Made by a program: the position numbers and the translations under genes
In this document: positions 33,909 to 43,129 of the stretch, piece by piece
Layout: the number at the start of each line of letters is the position of its first letter
Position numbering within the stretch: position 1 is the stretch's first letter
Notes under the pieces: generated by a model
What the model saw: only the letters and a program-made list of their open reading frames with translations
Database searches by the model: none
What the model was told of the DNA's origin: nothing
Assembly (NCBI GenBank): GCA_013112575.1
Contig: JABFGG010000006.1
Coordinates: 186,001 to 250,000, forward strand
Length of the DNA: 64,000 nt
DNA from: Chloroflexota bacterium
Lineage (GTDB): Bacteria > Chloroflexota > Anaerolineae > Anaerolineales > UBA11579
Direction: 5' to 3'

Positions 33909-34907
33909 ATGGCAAAGAAGAAAAAAGCCCCCACGGTCGCCCAGGCAGCAGACCTGTATTTGGAAGGCATCAAACTGGCGAGGTCGCACAACACCTGGCG
34001 CACCTATATGAACGCTATACAACGATTTCTTGAGACGCTGAAGAACGGTGATGTTGATATCAACAGGAAGCGCGTGGGCAATCTCGATGAGGAAGTTGTC
34101 TCCTGGTTCACCCGTGATCTCAAAGAGCTGGCGCCGGCCACAGAGCGCTTGTATCTCTCGGCAGTTTCTGGCTTCTTCAAATACCTGCACGCCGAAGATC
34201 TGGCGCAGCCCAATCTACCCCGCATCCAACAACTCATCCAGATGCATGCCCGTCGTTCAGGTCAGCGACTACCTCAATTTCCACGTGCTGCGATCGAAGA
34301 TATCTTGAAGTATGTCGCGGAATTGACTCAGCAGCCCGTCGACTCTCAACGTGAACTACTGATCAACCTGCGTGACCGTGCCCTGCTCCTTACCCTGGCC
34401 GATACCGGCTTGCGTATTCACGAGGCCTGCAACCTGCGTCGGGGTGACATCGACTGGAACGAAGGCCGTGCCATTGTGATCGGCAAAGGCGACCACGAAG
34501 CCATCGTGCGCTTTTCTTCGCGGTCTATGCGGGCGATCAAGCAGTACTTAAATGAAAGAAGCACGCTGGATGGAGGGAGCGGCAAGCCCCTCCCCACCCT
34601 ACCCCTCTTTGCCAGGCATGACAAACGAATTGGAACAAAGGTTCTGCCAATGTCTACCACTACCGGCCGCAATATCGTCCAGCAGCGCGTGGCGGAGTGC
34701 CTGGGCCAAGATGCAGTGGGCACGATCACGCCCCACTCCTTTCGGCACTACTTCGTGACCACCGTGATGCAGGTTACAGGTGGCAACCTCAAAATGGCCC
34801 AGGACCTGGCGCGGCACAAGAGCATCCAAGTGACGCAGCGTTACGCGCACCTCAGCGAGGATGAACTGGATAAGGGCTATTATGATGTTTTTGAAGGATC
34901 GAATTGA
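33909..34907 (+). CDS. Tyrosine recombinase / phage-type integrase
   Basis: The 332-residue protein has an N-terminal SAM-like core-binding domain (ARSHNTWRTYMNAIQRFLET) and a catalytic domain with Arg in TGLRIHEACNLR, Lys in GKGDHEAIVRF, HxxR in PHSFRHYF, and the final His/Tyr in LARHKSIQVTQRYAHLSEDEL. All active-site residues are present, so it should be able to perform site-specific recombination. No attachment site was identified. It stands between two toxin-antitoxin modules and the helicase trio, as expected of an accessory island. Confidence 0.93.
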   Translation: MAKKKKAPTVAQAADLYLEGIKLARSHNTWRTYMNAIQRFLETLKNGDVDINRKRVGNLDEEVVSWFTRDLKELAPATERLYLSAVSGFFKYLHAEDLAQPNLPRIQQLIQMHARRSGQRLPQFPRAAIEDILKYVAELTQQPVDSQRELLINLRDRALLLTLADTGLRIHEACNLRRGDIDWNEGRAIVIGKGDHEAIVRFSSRSMRAIKQYLNERSTLDGGSGKPLPTLPLFARHDKRIGTKVLPMSTTTGRNIVQQRVAECLGQDAVGTITPHSFRHYFVTTVMQVTGGNLKMAQDLARHKSIQVTQRYAHLSEDELDKGYYDVFEGSN

Positions 34908-35301
34908 AAAACTTGTGTGAGATTTGTTACTCGTCAACGCGCATTCTTAACTGATGGAAAGTTCGCTCAAGATTCCGTTCTGCAAAATGCCCCTTGGCGA
35001 CGTTGGATTGGGCGTTCGCCTCGCCTACTGTGCAGCAATCTTGGTTCAAATGTAAAGGACGACCAAGTATCCCTTTTCTTGCATTGTCAGCAGGCATGCT
35101 AACAAACAACCATAATCAATGACATGTAGGTGAGAGTGAGTGGAGCGAGCTTGCATACACACATGATCATTTTCTCAGGCCAGCCTCTTGCTATTTTGGG
35201 CTCAATATCTTATGCTATTTCTTGAACTAGTCCCCATAGAAAAATGTGATAGTTTTGCACATCCTCAATGATATTCATTATGGCAATCGAAAGAGGTGGT
35301 T
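34908..35301. other. No supported feature
   Basis: The 394 bases between the recombinase and the zinc-ribbon gene hold no convincing coding frame. A recombination site or the promoter of the next three genes might lie here, but nothing is distinctive. Confidence 0.45.
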
Positions 35302-36465
35302 ATGAGCGACACGAAGCTGTGCCCGTATTGCGCCGAAGCGATTAAAGCTGCGGCGATAGTTTGTAAACATTGTGGGAGAGAACTTCCTGGCTTTGAGGAG
35401 TTGGCACCGAGAGTTCAAGTAGTATCCAAGCCACCAGATATAAAAATCGAGGATATTGATTATAAAGACAGAAACTATAATTTATTTGGCTATCGTTATA
35501 GCTCTGGTGCCAAGCAATATAAGGATTTCTTCCCCCGATTTGAAGTGTCCCCACCGCAACTGAATGACGAACTTCGAAAAACAGAGATTGTTGATCCCCT
35601 GCCCGATAAATATTATATAGGGGTTAATTCTGGGATACCGGATTATGCATCAACAAAATGGGATTTGCCAGAAAATAATAGCCCTGGAAATTGGCGCCAG
35701 GTGGAAAACAAGAGCTTGCCCAGCTCATTGATTTTTCTAGCTAATCTTTGGAGTATTGTTACAGATAAAAAAATTGATACACTTTTTGAAGCTGAGTATC
35801 GCGGTCCTGTGGAGTATGTATTCCGAAATGAGATGCCAGATCTTGTCTTAGGTGTTTCGGTCGATGAAGCCAGATTGATTCGACGAGTGTCTAATTTCAA
35901 CATAGCCACCATATTTGAATATGCAATCTCATGTGCTGAACGTTCTCTTAATTCTGGAGATGAACCTAACTCAAATGGGGATATTTTTGCTGAGTTGATC
36001 ACGTTGGCAAAGGCTTATGGAGCTCAAGCTAGAGAATTTGTTTTGCAAAAACCAGCAGACGATACAGAAAGCATTTCTTTACAATTTGCTAACTTCTTGG
36101 ATGATAACTCTCCGAAGCTTGAAGAAAACGCTACGGACACTCTAAATAAACTTCGAGAAAGTGAGCCAAACATTAATATTCAGATGGAACAATTCTCAGG
36201 ACGAGCTTCCGTCTTAGCAATATTTGAAGCCAAGTTTAGCGATGCTCTCTTCAACTTTCCTGAACTCTTTTCTCAGCCTGCCCATTATTCGAGAATAAAA
36301 GGCGCAAGGTCATATTTAGAATATTTGAAAGGGCAAGGTTTCAACGTATCTTTATATACGAAAGATCCCCAGGAAAAACTAGTAGCAGATCGTGCATGGT
36401 TCGCTGGAATTCAAAAAGAGACGGCTTGGCAAGTATCTCTTTTAGAAGATTTGTTGCAGAGATAA
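35302..36465 (+). CDS. Unknown protein with N-terminal zinc ribbon
   Basis: The 387-residue protein begins with a double-knuckle zinc ribbon (LCPYCAEAIKAAAIVCKHCGREL), then a mainly helical, moderately charged region with no recognised motif. AGAGGTGG precedes ATG 35302. It is followed by two co-directional genes, the last a helicase with a membrane anchor, so a shared function is possible. A DNA- or protein-binding role for the ribbon is inference. Confidence 0.65.
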   Translation: MSDTKLCPYCAEAIKAAAIVCKHCGRELPGFEELAPRVQVVSKPPDIKIEDIDYKDRNYNLFGYRYSSGAKQYKDFFPRFEVSPPQLNDELRKTEIVDPLPDKYYIGVNSGIPDYASTKWDLPENNSPGNWRQVENKSLPSSLIFLANLWSIVTDKKIDTLFEAEYRGPVEYVFRNEMPDLVLGVSVDEARLIRRVSNFNIATIFEYAISCAERSLNSGDEPNSNGDIFAELITLAKAYGAQAREFVLQKPADDTESISLQFANFLDDNSPKLEENATDTLNKLRESEPNINIQMEQFSGRASVLAIFEAKFSDALFNFPELFSQPAHYSRIKGARSYLEYLKGQGFNVSLYTKDPQEKLVADRAWFAGIQKETAWQVSLLEDLLQR

Positions 36466-36544
36466 ATGATACCCCTTGACGGGGCTATAGGAGTGCAGGG
36501 CAACACAGCATTCCTAATGAGCGACAAAACATTTGAGGATCAGA

Positions 36545-37117
36545 ATGAATATGGACCGACCAGATTGGTTAGAAAACCTGAAAGCACTTGGAGTAAATGC
36601 AAAGCATTTCGAAAATGCGGAAAAGGCCCTCACCAGAAATTTCGGAAGCCCTCCATCAATAAACGATATTGTTTGGCGGATACTAAATGAAATGGCGGTT
36701 GGCAAAAGCGATAAGTTTTCTCGTGAGTTAGCTTATTGGAAAATGGCATGGTTAGCGGCGCAAGAGGGAAAGGACTTCAGGCCGTATTTCAAGGAAGCTG
36801 GAAATTTCCTCACACAGGAAATGTTGGTAGACATACGATCCCTAGAAAACCGCGATACAGCAGTGAACATATTAAAAACCGCTGAACAAAGCCCGGCAGT
36901 AATAGATGAATTGCGAAAGGAGTATACCAATAGGGCCAGGGAAGCAAGGAAAAACAAAGACTGGCAGAAAGTATACAATGATCTACAGGGATATCTGGAT
37001 TATGCCGAGGGGCACAGAGCGGAGACGATCAAACTCGTAAATGCCCCCCCTCCCGATCTTACAAATACTGCGAAACGCTGGCTTGCAGAAGCAAGAGAAA
37101 GATTAGGTAAGGAATAA
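36545..37117 (+). CDS. Unknown helical protein, 190 residues
   Basis: The protein (MNMDRPDWLENLKALG) is highly charged and predicted helical, with TPR-like rhythm near KDWQKVYNDLQGYLDYAEGH. GAGG lies six bases before ATG 36545. No family is recognised. It sits 46 bases before the helicase gene on the same strand. Confidence 0.6.
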   Translation: MNMDRPDWLENLKALGVNAKHFENAEKALTRNFGSPPSINDIVWRILNEMAVGKSDKFSRELAYWKMAWLAAQEGKDFRPYFKEAGNFLTQEMLVDIRSLENRDTAVNILKTAEQSPAVIDELRKEYTNRAREARKNKDWQKVYNDLQGYLDYAEGHRAETIKLVNAPPPDLTNTAKRWLAEARERLGKE

Positions 37118-37162
37118 TCAAAAAGATGGGGATGTCAGAGTTGATATTGTTTGGTTTTCTGA

Positions 37163-39241
37163 GTGAATCTCAATAGCTATTTTCCCCATTCTCCAACAAC
37201 TGATCAAAGCCTTGCTATTGGTGCGCTTGAATCGTTCCTCGTACCAGAGAGCGAACAGCGCATCTTCCTACTGAAAGGCTATGCAGGTACAGGAAAGACC
37301 ACGATTCTGGCCAGCCTGGCAAATGCTCTGTTGGACACAGATCGTGGGTTCGCACTGCTTGCCCCTACCGGACGCGCGGCAAAGGTCATCAGCAAACATT
37401 CCTCAATCAACGCAAACACAATTCACTCATTTCTATATCGCCCATTTTCAACAGAAACTGGCGGGGTGTTTTTTGCTCTTCGGGATATAGAGCTAGCTCC
37501 AGGCACGGTTCTCATCGTAGATGAAGCCTCAATGATCTCCAGTCAACCAAGCGACCCTGAAGATGATTTTCAAACACCAAATTCTGTCCTTGATGATCTG
37601 TTTACGGTCCTAAAGCGTCAAGAAGACGCAAAGATCATTTTTATCGGGGACCTGGCTCAATTGCCACCGGTAAAAGAAGCCCTTTCTGTTGCACTTGACG
37701 GCAAAGCATTAAAGGAGCGCTTTGGTCTCTCATTCATGGAAAGTGATCTAAAACAAGTTACGCGGCAGGCGGCAAATTCAGGACCTTTGGTCTGTGCCAC
37801 GTATGTTCGCCAGATGATCAATACCTCCGAATATCAAACCAAAAAAGCCGCTGATTCTGGCCACGGCGACTTACTACAAATCTCAAGTAGTAATTTGCTT
37901 AAGCAAATTGCGGCCGCCTACTCTGAGGTTGGGCAGGATAACGTAGCTATTGTATGTAATAGTAATCGCAAGGCCGTCGAATACAATTTGCAGATACGCA
38001 GGGACCTTCTAGACCTTGATGGCCAACTAGCAGTGGGAGAGCGTGTGATGGTCGTCAAGAACTATCACAGGGACCCTTTTTTGCAGGAGATGGGTATCCA
38101 TTTCTTGGCCAACGGCGAGATTGTTCTTATAACTTCTCTGGGGGAAACCTACCAACAAGGTGAATATCAATTTCAGCGAGTAGGAATCGAGATCGAGCAT
38201 TTAGATGGTAGCAAGGTCGAAATCAGCGTACTGGCCAATCTCAGCACACTCACCTCCCACACGGCGCGGTTTCCATCTGAAGGCTATCAGAATTTGCGGA
38301 AGTTACGCCTAAAAGAGTATACACACCTACCTCCGGATCAAGCCCGTGAAGCGTTACGCGAGGATCCGTTTCTCAACGCCGTGCAGATCAAGTACGGTTA
38401 CGCATTCACTTGTCACAAATCCCAGGGTGGCCAATGGAACCATGTTTTTGTGGATCATGAGAATATATTTCATTTTCACAATAAAGAAGAGAACCATCGT
38501 TGGTTTTACACTGCTATTACTCGGACAGCCGGCACGCTATCTCTGATCAATTTCCCAAAGGCTTGGATACACAAGGGCGTGCCAGAATCTGTAGAGGGTC
38601 TTATTGCGGCTGATCCACGAGACCAACAAGAGGCGGAAATGGTACGTGCTGTCCAAGATCCGCTACGTGAAAAGGAGTCAATTCCTGTTGAGGAACCCCT
38701 GGAGTCAGCGACTATTGAAAAACCTCCGGATTCTTCAAGCACTATTCACAAGATTCCGAAGCCAGTATTGCAGCAACCCAAGACCGCGGAATCCCGCGTG
38801 TCGATTTCTATTCCAATCAGGCTCCCAATAGCGATTGGGATCTTGCTATTAATCATTGGAGTTTTTTGGGTAGGCCGGCAAAGTGCATTTTTTGCAGGCG
38901 ATCAGGTTTTGTCTGGCCCTACAGACACACCATTCCATTTTGTGACCAGTACCGCTTCGCCAACCCTACTCCCAAGCGAGACACCATCTGCTACGCCAAA
39001 ACCACTTGTGTCCGGTTGTGTCAATGTTGAGGAACTACGCATCCGGTCCGCGCCAACGATTAATTCTAGGTTGTTGGGAGGGCTCGTGTTTGATACATGC
39101 CTTGAATTTGATGCGATCAGTGAAGATGGTGATTGGCTACGAATTCAACCGGTACCGGGTGAGACTGAAGAACGGTGGGTCTTCTTGCCATATATCGATC
39201 TAGAGAATGATGCGAATTCACTGCCTACTATACTCCCCTGA
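37163..39241 (+). CDS. RecD/Pif1-like superfamily 1 helicase with C-terminal TM helix and SH3b-like domain
   Basis: Residues ~1-480 form a helicase: Walker A GYAGTGKTTILA (~39-50), Walker B IVDEASMISSQ, motif III FIGDLAQLPPV, and a C-terminal UvrD_C_2-like part with TCHKSQGGQWNHVFVDHE and FYTAITRT. After a charged linker comes one hydrophobic helix (LPIAIGILLLIIGVFWVG, ~552-572) and then an SH3b-like domain (VNVEELRIRSAPTINSRLLG, GDWLRIQP, ~615-680). Such a fusion of a DNA helicase to a transmembrane SH3 domain is unusual. The GTG start directly follows an in-frame TGA and has no strong ribosome binding site. Confidence 0.8.
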   Translation: MNLNSYFPHSPTTDQSLAIGALESFLVPESEQRIFLLKGYAGTGKTTILASLANALLDTDRGFALLAPTGRAAKVISKHSSINANTIHSFLYRPFSTETGGVFFALRDIELAPGTVLIVDEASMISSQPSDPEDDFQTPNSVLDDLFTVLKRQEDAKIIFIGDLAQLPPVKEALSVALDGKALKERFGLSFMESDLKQVTRQAANSGPLVCATYVRQMINTSEYQTKKAADSGHGDLLQISSSNLLKQIAAAYSEVGQDNVAIVCNSNRKAVEYNLQIRRDLLDLDGQLAVGERVMVVKNYHRDPFLQEMGIHFLANGEIVLITSLGETYQQGEYQFQRVGIEIEHLDGSKVEISVLANLSTLTSHTARFPSEGYQNLRKLRLKEYTHLPPDQAREALREDPFLNAVQIKYGYAFTCHKSQGGQWNHVFVDHENIFHFHNKEENHRWFYTAITRTAGTLSLINFPKAWIHKGVPESVEGLIAADPRDQQEAEMVRAVQDPLREKESIPVEEPLESATIEKPPDSSSTIHKIPKPVLQQPKTAESRVSISIPIRLPIAIGILLLIIGVFWVGRQSAFFAGDQVLSGPTDTPFHFVTSTASPTLLPSETPSATPKPLVSGCVNVEELRIRSAPTINSRLLGGLVFDTCLEFDAISEDGDWLRIQPVPGETEERWVFLPYIDLENDANSLPTILP

Positions 39242-39305
39242 GAAATCTAACCTGCATCAATAATGAATCCAAGGCTTGTTGATTCCCGAGCGACGCAAGA
39301 AATAA

Positions 39306-39872
39306 TTAGGCAGCCATTCGATGCAAGACTTCTCTTGCCAATAAAGCATCATCGAGGGCGCGATGCGTATTTGGTAAATTGATCCCGAGCTGCCGTCGTG
39401 CCTTCTCCAAGCTTTGCCAAGTGTAAGATTGGTGGTAATCGCTCCACTCACCATAATATTGTGCATAGAGATTCATAACGCAAACTGTTTCAAAAACACT
39501 TGGTTGCCAGCCTAGGTTATGTTTCATAGCTGATTGCCTAAGCAGGCGAACATCAAACTCAGCGTTGAAAATTGCCACAACTCTGGATCGTAGTAAGTTC
39601 GTCAGGCCCTCATAAATCTCGTCGAATTCTGACGCCCTGGAAACCATAGCATCATCAAGTTGATGCACTCTAGTTGCTCCTGCAGGGATTGGTATGGTTG
39701 GCTTGACTAGACTATCAAAAAGAACAGTGCCATCCGAATTTATCACGGCTAAATCAATTACTTCATCCAATCTTCCGGTGCCTGTTGTTTCGGTATCTAG
39801 ATATAAAGGGTTTCGGCCAATTATTTCTTTGGCCTTCATCTTGGCCGTTTCACGACCTTGTGACCTTCTCAT
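39306..39872 (-). CDS. DnaQ-like 3'-5' exonuclease
   Basis: The 188-residue protein has the DEDDh exonuclease motifs: YLDTETTGTG, NAEFDVRLL, and HRALDDALLAREVL with the final His/Asp. Family members remove nucleotides from DNA or RNA 3' ends. AAGGAGG lies seven bases before the ATG. It follows the GajB-like gene by 87 bases on the same strand and converges on the helicase trio. Confidence 0.9.
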   Translation of the reverse strand: MRRSQGRETAKMKAKEIIGRNPLYLDTETTGTGRLDEVIDLAVINSDGTVLFDSLVKPTIPIPAGATRVHQLDDAMVSRASEFDEIYEGLTNLLRSRVVAIFNAEFDVRLLRQSAMKHNLGWQPSVFETVCVMNLYAQYYGEWSDYHQSYTWQSLEKARRQLGINLPNTHRALDDALLAREVLHRMAA

Positions 39873-39959
39873 TGCATTACCTCCTTACTGCAATCTAGAA
39901 CAACCACGAGTAAATCTTGCCCCGATTTGTGAATAAAATTTATGAGTTCATGTTTTGCC

Positions 39960-41372
39960 TCAGCGATGAAGTACTGGTTGATCAGAAATTATGGTAAGGG
40001 ATTTCGATCCGCGTGTTAGTGCAACATAAAGATTTTTTGGATCGGTGAGGAGATCAGCATCTGCTACAATCACATGATCAAATTCCAATCCTTTTATTAG
40101 TAAGGTTCTGGAGACAATCCGGTGGTCGAGGCGATTCCCAACCACTCTCACTTGGTTTCGAATATGCCAAGCCGCGTCTCGCAAGGATTCATAATTGCCG
40201 GTTTCATAAGCATCTATAGTCCTAAACATCTCTTGCCAGAACTCTCGACGGTACAAATTGGCTCCATCAACTTTCGTGCAGGCATTCAAGGCTTGCTTTA
40301 CCGAACTGAATCCACCTTTTTCGGCTGCCACTGCTCGCATTGCTTCCAAGATTTGAGGATACTTCCGCGCCCTTGATTCCCGTTCTTTGGCAAATGCATC
40401 CTTTATTGACCTCAATTCCTTAGACACGCTCGTCCAACACCTTGCCGCGCCCTCAATTAATTCAACGACTTTTTCTCCCCCCTCTGCTGCATCCAATACT
40501 CCGGCCCAACTCATTAAGTCTCGACACTCAATCTCTTCCATTGATGTAAACACGCCTCCCAATTGACTTGCTAATCGATGTGCAGGCCGTGGCCACTTAT
40601 GAATTGCACAGACAGTTCCCTCTTTCTTAATTGCTGCCAAACAAGCACGAGGAGCTGCTTGACCATGTTTCTCTTTTCGAATCCACCTAACAGAATCTCT
40701 CGGCGCCTTTCGTAAATCTATTTTATCGCCATTGAGCAAGGCTGCCCTGGCTTCTTCCAACCACCCACCTAGTTCCGGGTTGTTTTCTTTCCAGCGCCAC
40801 GGCTCTTGCAATTCAGATAGTGCAGGAAAGTTCCTTTCAACATCCTCTTCCCAGTCAACAATTGGATCCTGCTTATTAAAATCAAAAATCCCCTGCAATG
40901 GGTCGCCTAGCACGCGACATGGTAGAAATTGCGCAAGCCCCATAACAAGCTCATGCTGTGATTTTGTACAGTCCTGGTATTCATCTACATATACCCCAGA
41001 ATAAGAAATAGCGACTACCTCTTGAATTGTGGAATGTTGCAGTGCTTTTATTACAGCTGGATAGACTTGAGACCACTGATCTTCCAAAGGTTGAGAGGCT
41101 TCAAGCCCCGAAAGCTGAGGGTAGCTGCTTGCCAGGCGAAGCGACCAGCCTGCAATTGTGTCAACGCGAAATCGCTTGGAAGATATTTCATGACGCTTCA
41201 ATCTCTCACGCAGAGACCTTACCCCCGCATGAGTGTGGGTAAGCAGCAGTTGTTTACCTTCCGTTTCCAGGCCGACAGCCATTGCAATAACTTCCGTTTT
41301 TCCATAACCAGCAGGGGCAATAATATAGCCACGGTCAGAATCCGCCAACTCTGAAGCAATCTCATTCGTCAT
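39960..41372 (-). CDS. gajB: UvrD/PcrA-like helicase, GajB-type of a Gabija-like system
   Basis: The 470-residue protein is a compact superfamily 1A helicase: Walker A APAGYGKTEV (residues 19-28), motif II VDEYQDC (129-135), motif III LGDPLQGIFDF, and motif VI YVALTRGSKSL near the end. Bacillus GajB is of similar size (about 490 residues) and lacks the extra domains of full UvrD. It overlaps the OLD-type gene upstream by 11 bases. GajB is thought to sense or process DNA ends and activate GajA. The assignment is by motifs, length and pairing, not by search. Confidence 0.78.
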   Translation of the reverse strand: MTNEIASELADSDRGYIIAPAGYGKTEVIAMAVGLETEGKQLLLTHTHAGVRSLRERLKRHEISSKRFRVDTIAGWSLRLASSYPQLSGLEASQPLEDQWSQVYPAVIKALQHSTIQEVVAISYSGVYVDEYQDCTKSQHELVMGLAQFLPCRVLGDPLQGIFDFNKQDPIVDWEEDVERNFPALSELQEPWRWKENNPELGGWLEEARAALLNGDKIDLRKAPRDSVRWIRKEKHGQAAPRACLAAIKKEGTVCAIHKWPRPAHRLASQLGGVFTSMEEIECRDLMSWAGVLDAAEGGEKVVELIEGAARCWTSVSKELRSIKDAFAKERESRARKYPQILEAMRAVAAEKGGFSSVKQALNACTKVDGANLYRREFWQEMFRTIDAYETGNYESLRDAAWHIRNQVRVVGNRLDHRIVSRTLLIKGLEFDHVIVADADLLTDPKNLYVALTRGSKSLTIISDQPVLHR

Positions 41373-43083
41373 AAACGAAACCTTTTATTATCCCGATCTT
41401 ATCAGCAAGATCAGTCCCTGCAATATCATCAAGGTAAGAGCAAATCACTTCTCCAAGGCGCTCGCCATAATCAATACGTTTAAACCAGGCATGGTTTTTA
41501 TGTTTGGCTCGATTGCCAAATGCTCGCCGAATTGGATCTTCGTCTTCGATGAAAACCAATAATTCGTCCATATCGCCGTTGAACCTGCCGGCATCCAATC
41601 CGATTTGGGAGCCAATTGCATCATACACAGTTTGGGTATCCTTACCATTTTTTGCTGCGCGCTCAATTGCTATGTCCAGTAAATCACGCAGAGCTTTATA
41701 GGGGATGTCCAGGCAAACGCGCTCCTCAATAGCTAGCTCATCGCTCCATTGAGCCAAGACTATGCCTGCATCTTGTAGTTCCTCTGCACTTGGTGTGAGA
41801 GCTTTATCCGAATCACATAAGAGTCCAACAGAGTATCCAAGTCGGCGAAATTCCGCGGCCATTTTAGGCGTGTCGTCTCCCCCTCCCTTGGCAGACGTGA
41901 TCGGAATCACACCCAAAGCGGCAAACGGAGGTCGGTATTCTGTTGTTTGCCAATGCTTGTCTAGGTGGCGCGTGACACCCACTTCAGTTTCGCCTTCACA
42001 CACAAGGATTTTTCTACCAAGAAATGCATCTGGGGCTTTACGTAACAACGCTTGGATTTCTTCACTTGCAGTCAGAATATTTCCAACACCATCTTCAATT
42101 CGTACGATATTTAGCTCAACAGCAGTCAATTCACTGATTGTTACACTAGAGTGACTGGTCATGAACACCTGGTGAGGTGCATCAGCCGTTGGCCTCAGAA
42201 TTCTCAATAGTTGGCGCAATCTATGCGGTTCTAACCCCATTTCAATTTCATCGATAAGCAGAATCCCACCTTCAGGAACACTCCTATGTTGGATAGCCAG
42301 TGCCAATAGCCTTGTAGTGCCCATACCGGCCATCCGAACAGGCACTTCTCCATCGTGCAATGTAATCGCAGATTGACCACTTATACTCAAATTAGCATCT
42401 AAAGCGGCATGGTATTCTTCTTTGGGGTGAACACCGAATTGTTCTGCAGCTTCCGCAGCGCCAACAGCGCTTTCTTGAAGTCCCTCCAAGTCTGCGTTAG
42501 CAACAGCTTCTCTTGCACTACGGCCGGCATCTGCAAGCACCAGCGCAACTTCATCATCGTTAGCAGTCAGTTTCGATAGTGCAGAATTTCTTCCCCATCC
42601 AAGATGACGGTCTACATAAGGTCCGAGCCGGACCACTCCAAGACGTCCACGATCCCTTGCAGAAATTGGGATTCCCTCCGGTAGTCGGTCATTGATTACG
42701 CGCCAATCAGGTTCTAGGCTTGAAGTAACCTCCAGTCTAATAGTCAATACTGGTTCCGTACCCTCCTCTGGCTCATCCACAATTTCATTCTTGTCATTCC
42801 ACCCGCGTAATTGGAGGCCAAATTTATCATCTTTTTTTAGTTCGTCTGGCAGGTTTCCTACTGTGGCTTCAATTTCAATAGTGTTAGCGCTATCGCCGTT
42901 GTAGAAATCGACATCAGTAAATGTCAAGTTCCACCTAGGTGACAACACATATTCAATCGCATCCAGAATTGTTGACTTTCCAGAGTCTCCTGGACCTATC
43001 AAGCAATTCATGGGTTGGGTAGCCGTCCATGCAAATTCTCTTAATCCACGGAACTTGAGAATTGATAGATAAAGTATTTTCAT
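41362..43083 (-). CDS. gajA: OLD-family ATPase/TOPRIM nuclease, GajA-type of a Gabija-like system
   Basis: The 573-residue protein has an ABC-type ATPase domain: Walker A GPGDSGKST (30-38), signature-like GMGTTRLLALA (~253), Walker B LLIDEIEMGLEPHRL (276-290) and MTSHSS. A C-terminal TOPRIM follows with CEGETE (362-367) and CDSDK (423-427). GajA (about 578 residues) uses this layout to nick DNA when nucleotides are depleted during phage infection. Start 43083 is preferred because GGGAGA lies about eight bases upstream; the longer frame adds 21 residues outside the fold. Confidence 0.8.
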   Translation of the reverse strand: MKILYLSILKFRGLREFAWTATQPMNCLIGPGDSGKSTILDAIEYVLSPRWNLTFTDVDFYNGDSANTIEIEATVGNLPDELKKDDKFGLQLRGWNDKNEIVDEPEEGTEPVLTIRLEVTSSLEPDWRVINDRLPEGIPISARDRGRLGVVRLGPYVDRHLGWGRNSALSKLTANDDEVALVLADAGRSAREAVANADLEGLQESAVGAAEAAEQFGVHPKEEYHAALDANLSISGQSAITLHDGEVPVRMAGMGTTRLLALAIQHRSVPEGGILLIDEIEMGLEPHRLRQLLRILRPTADAPHQVFMTSHSSVTISELTAVELNIVRIEDGVGNILTASEEIQALLRKAPDAFLGRKILVCEGETEVGVTRHLDKHWQTTEYRPPFAALGVIPITSAKGGGDDTPKMAAEFRRLGYSVGLLCDSDKALTPSAEELQDAGIVLAQWSDELAIEERVCLDIPYKALRDLLDIAIERAAKNGKDTQTVYDAIGSQIGLDAGRFNGDMDELLVFIEDEDPIRRAFGNRAKHKNHAWFKRIDYGERLGEVICSYLDDIAGTDLADKIGIIKGFVYDE

Positions 43084-43129
43084 GATTAAATCTCCCTCAG
43101 CTGAATGGGCCTCCGATTTGTTGTGGCTA

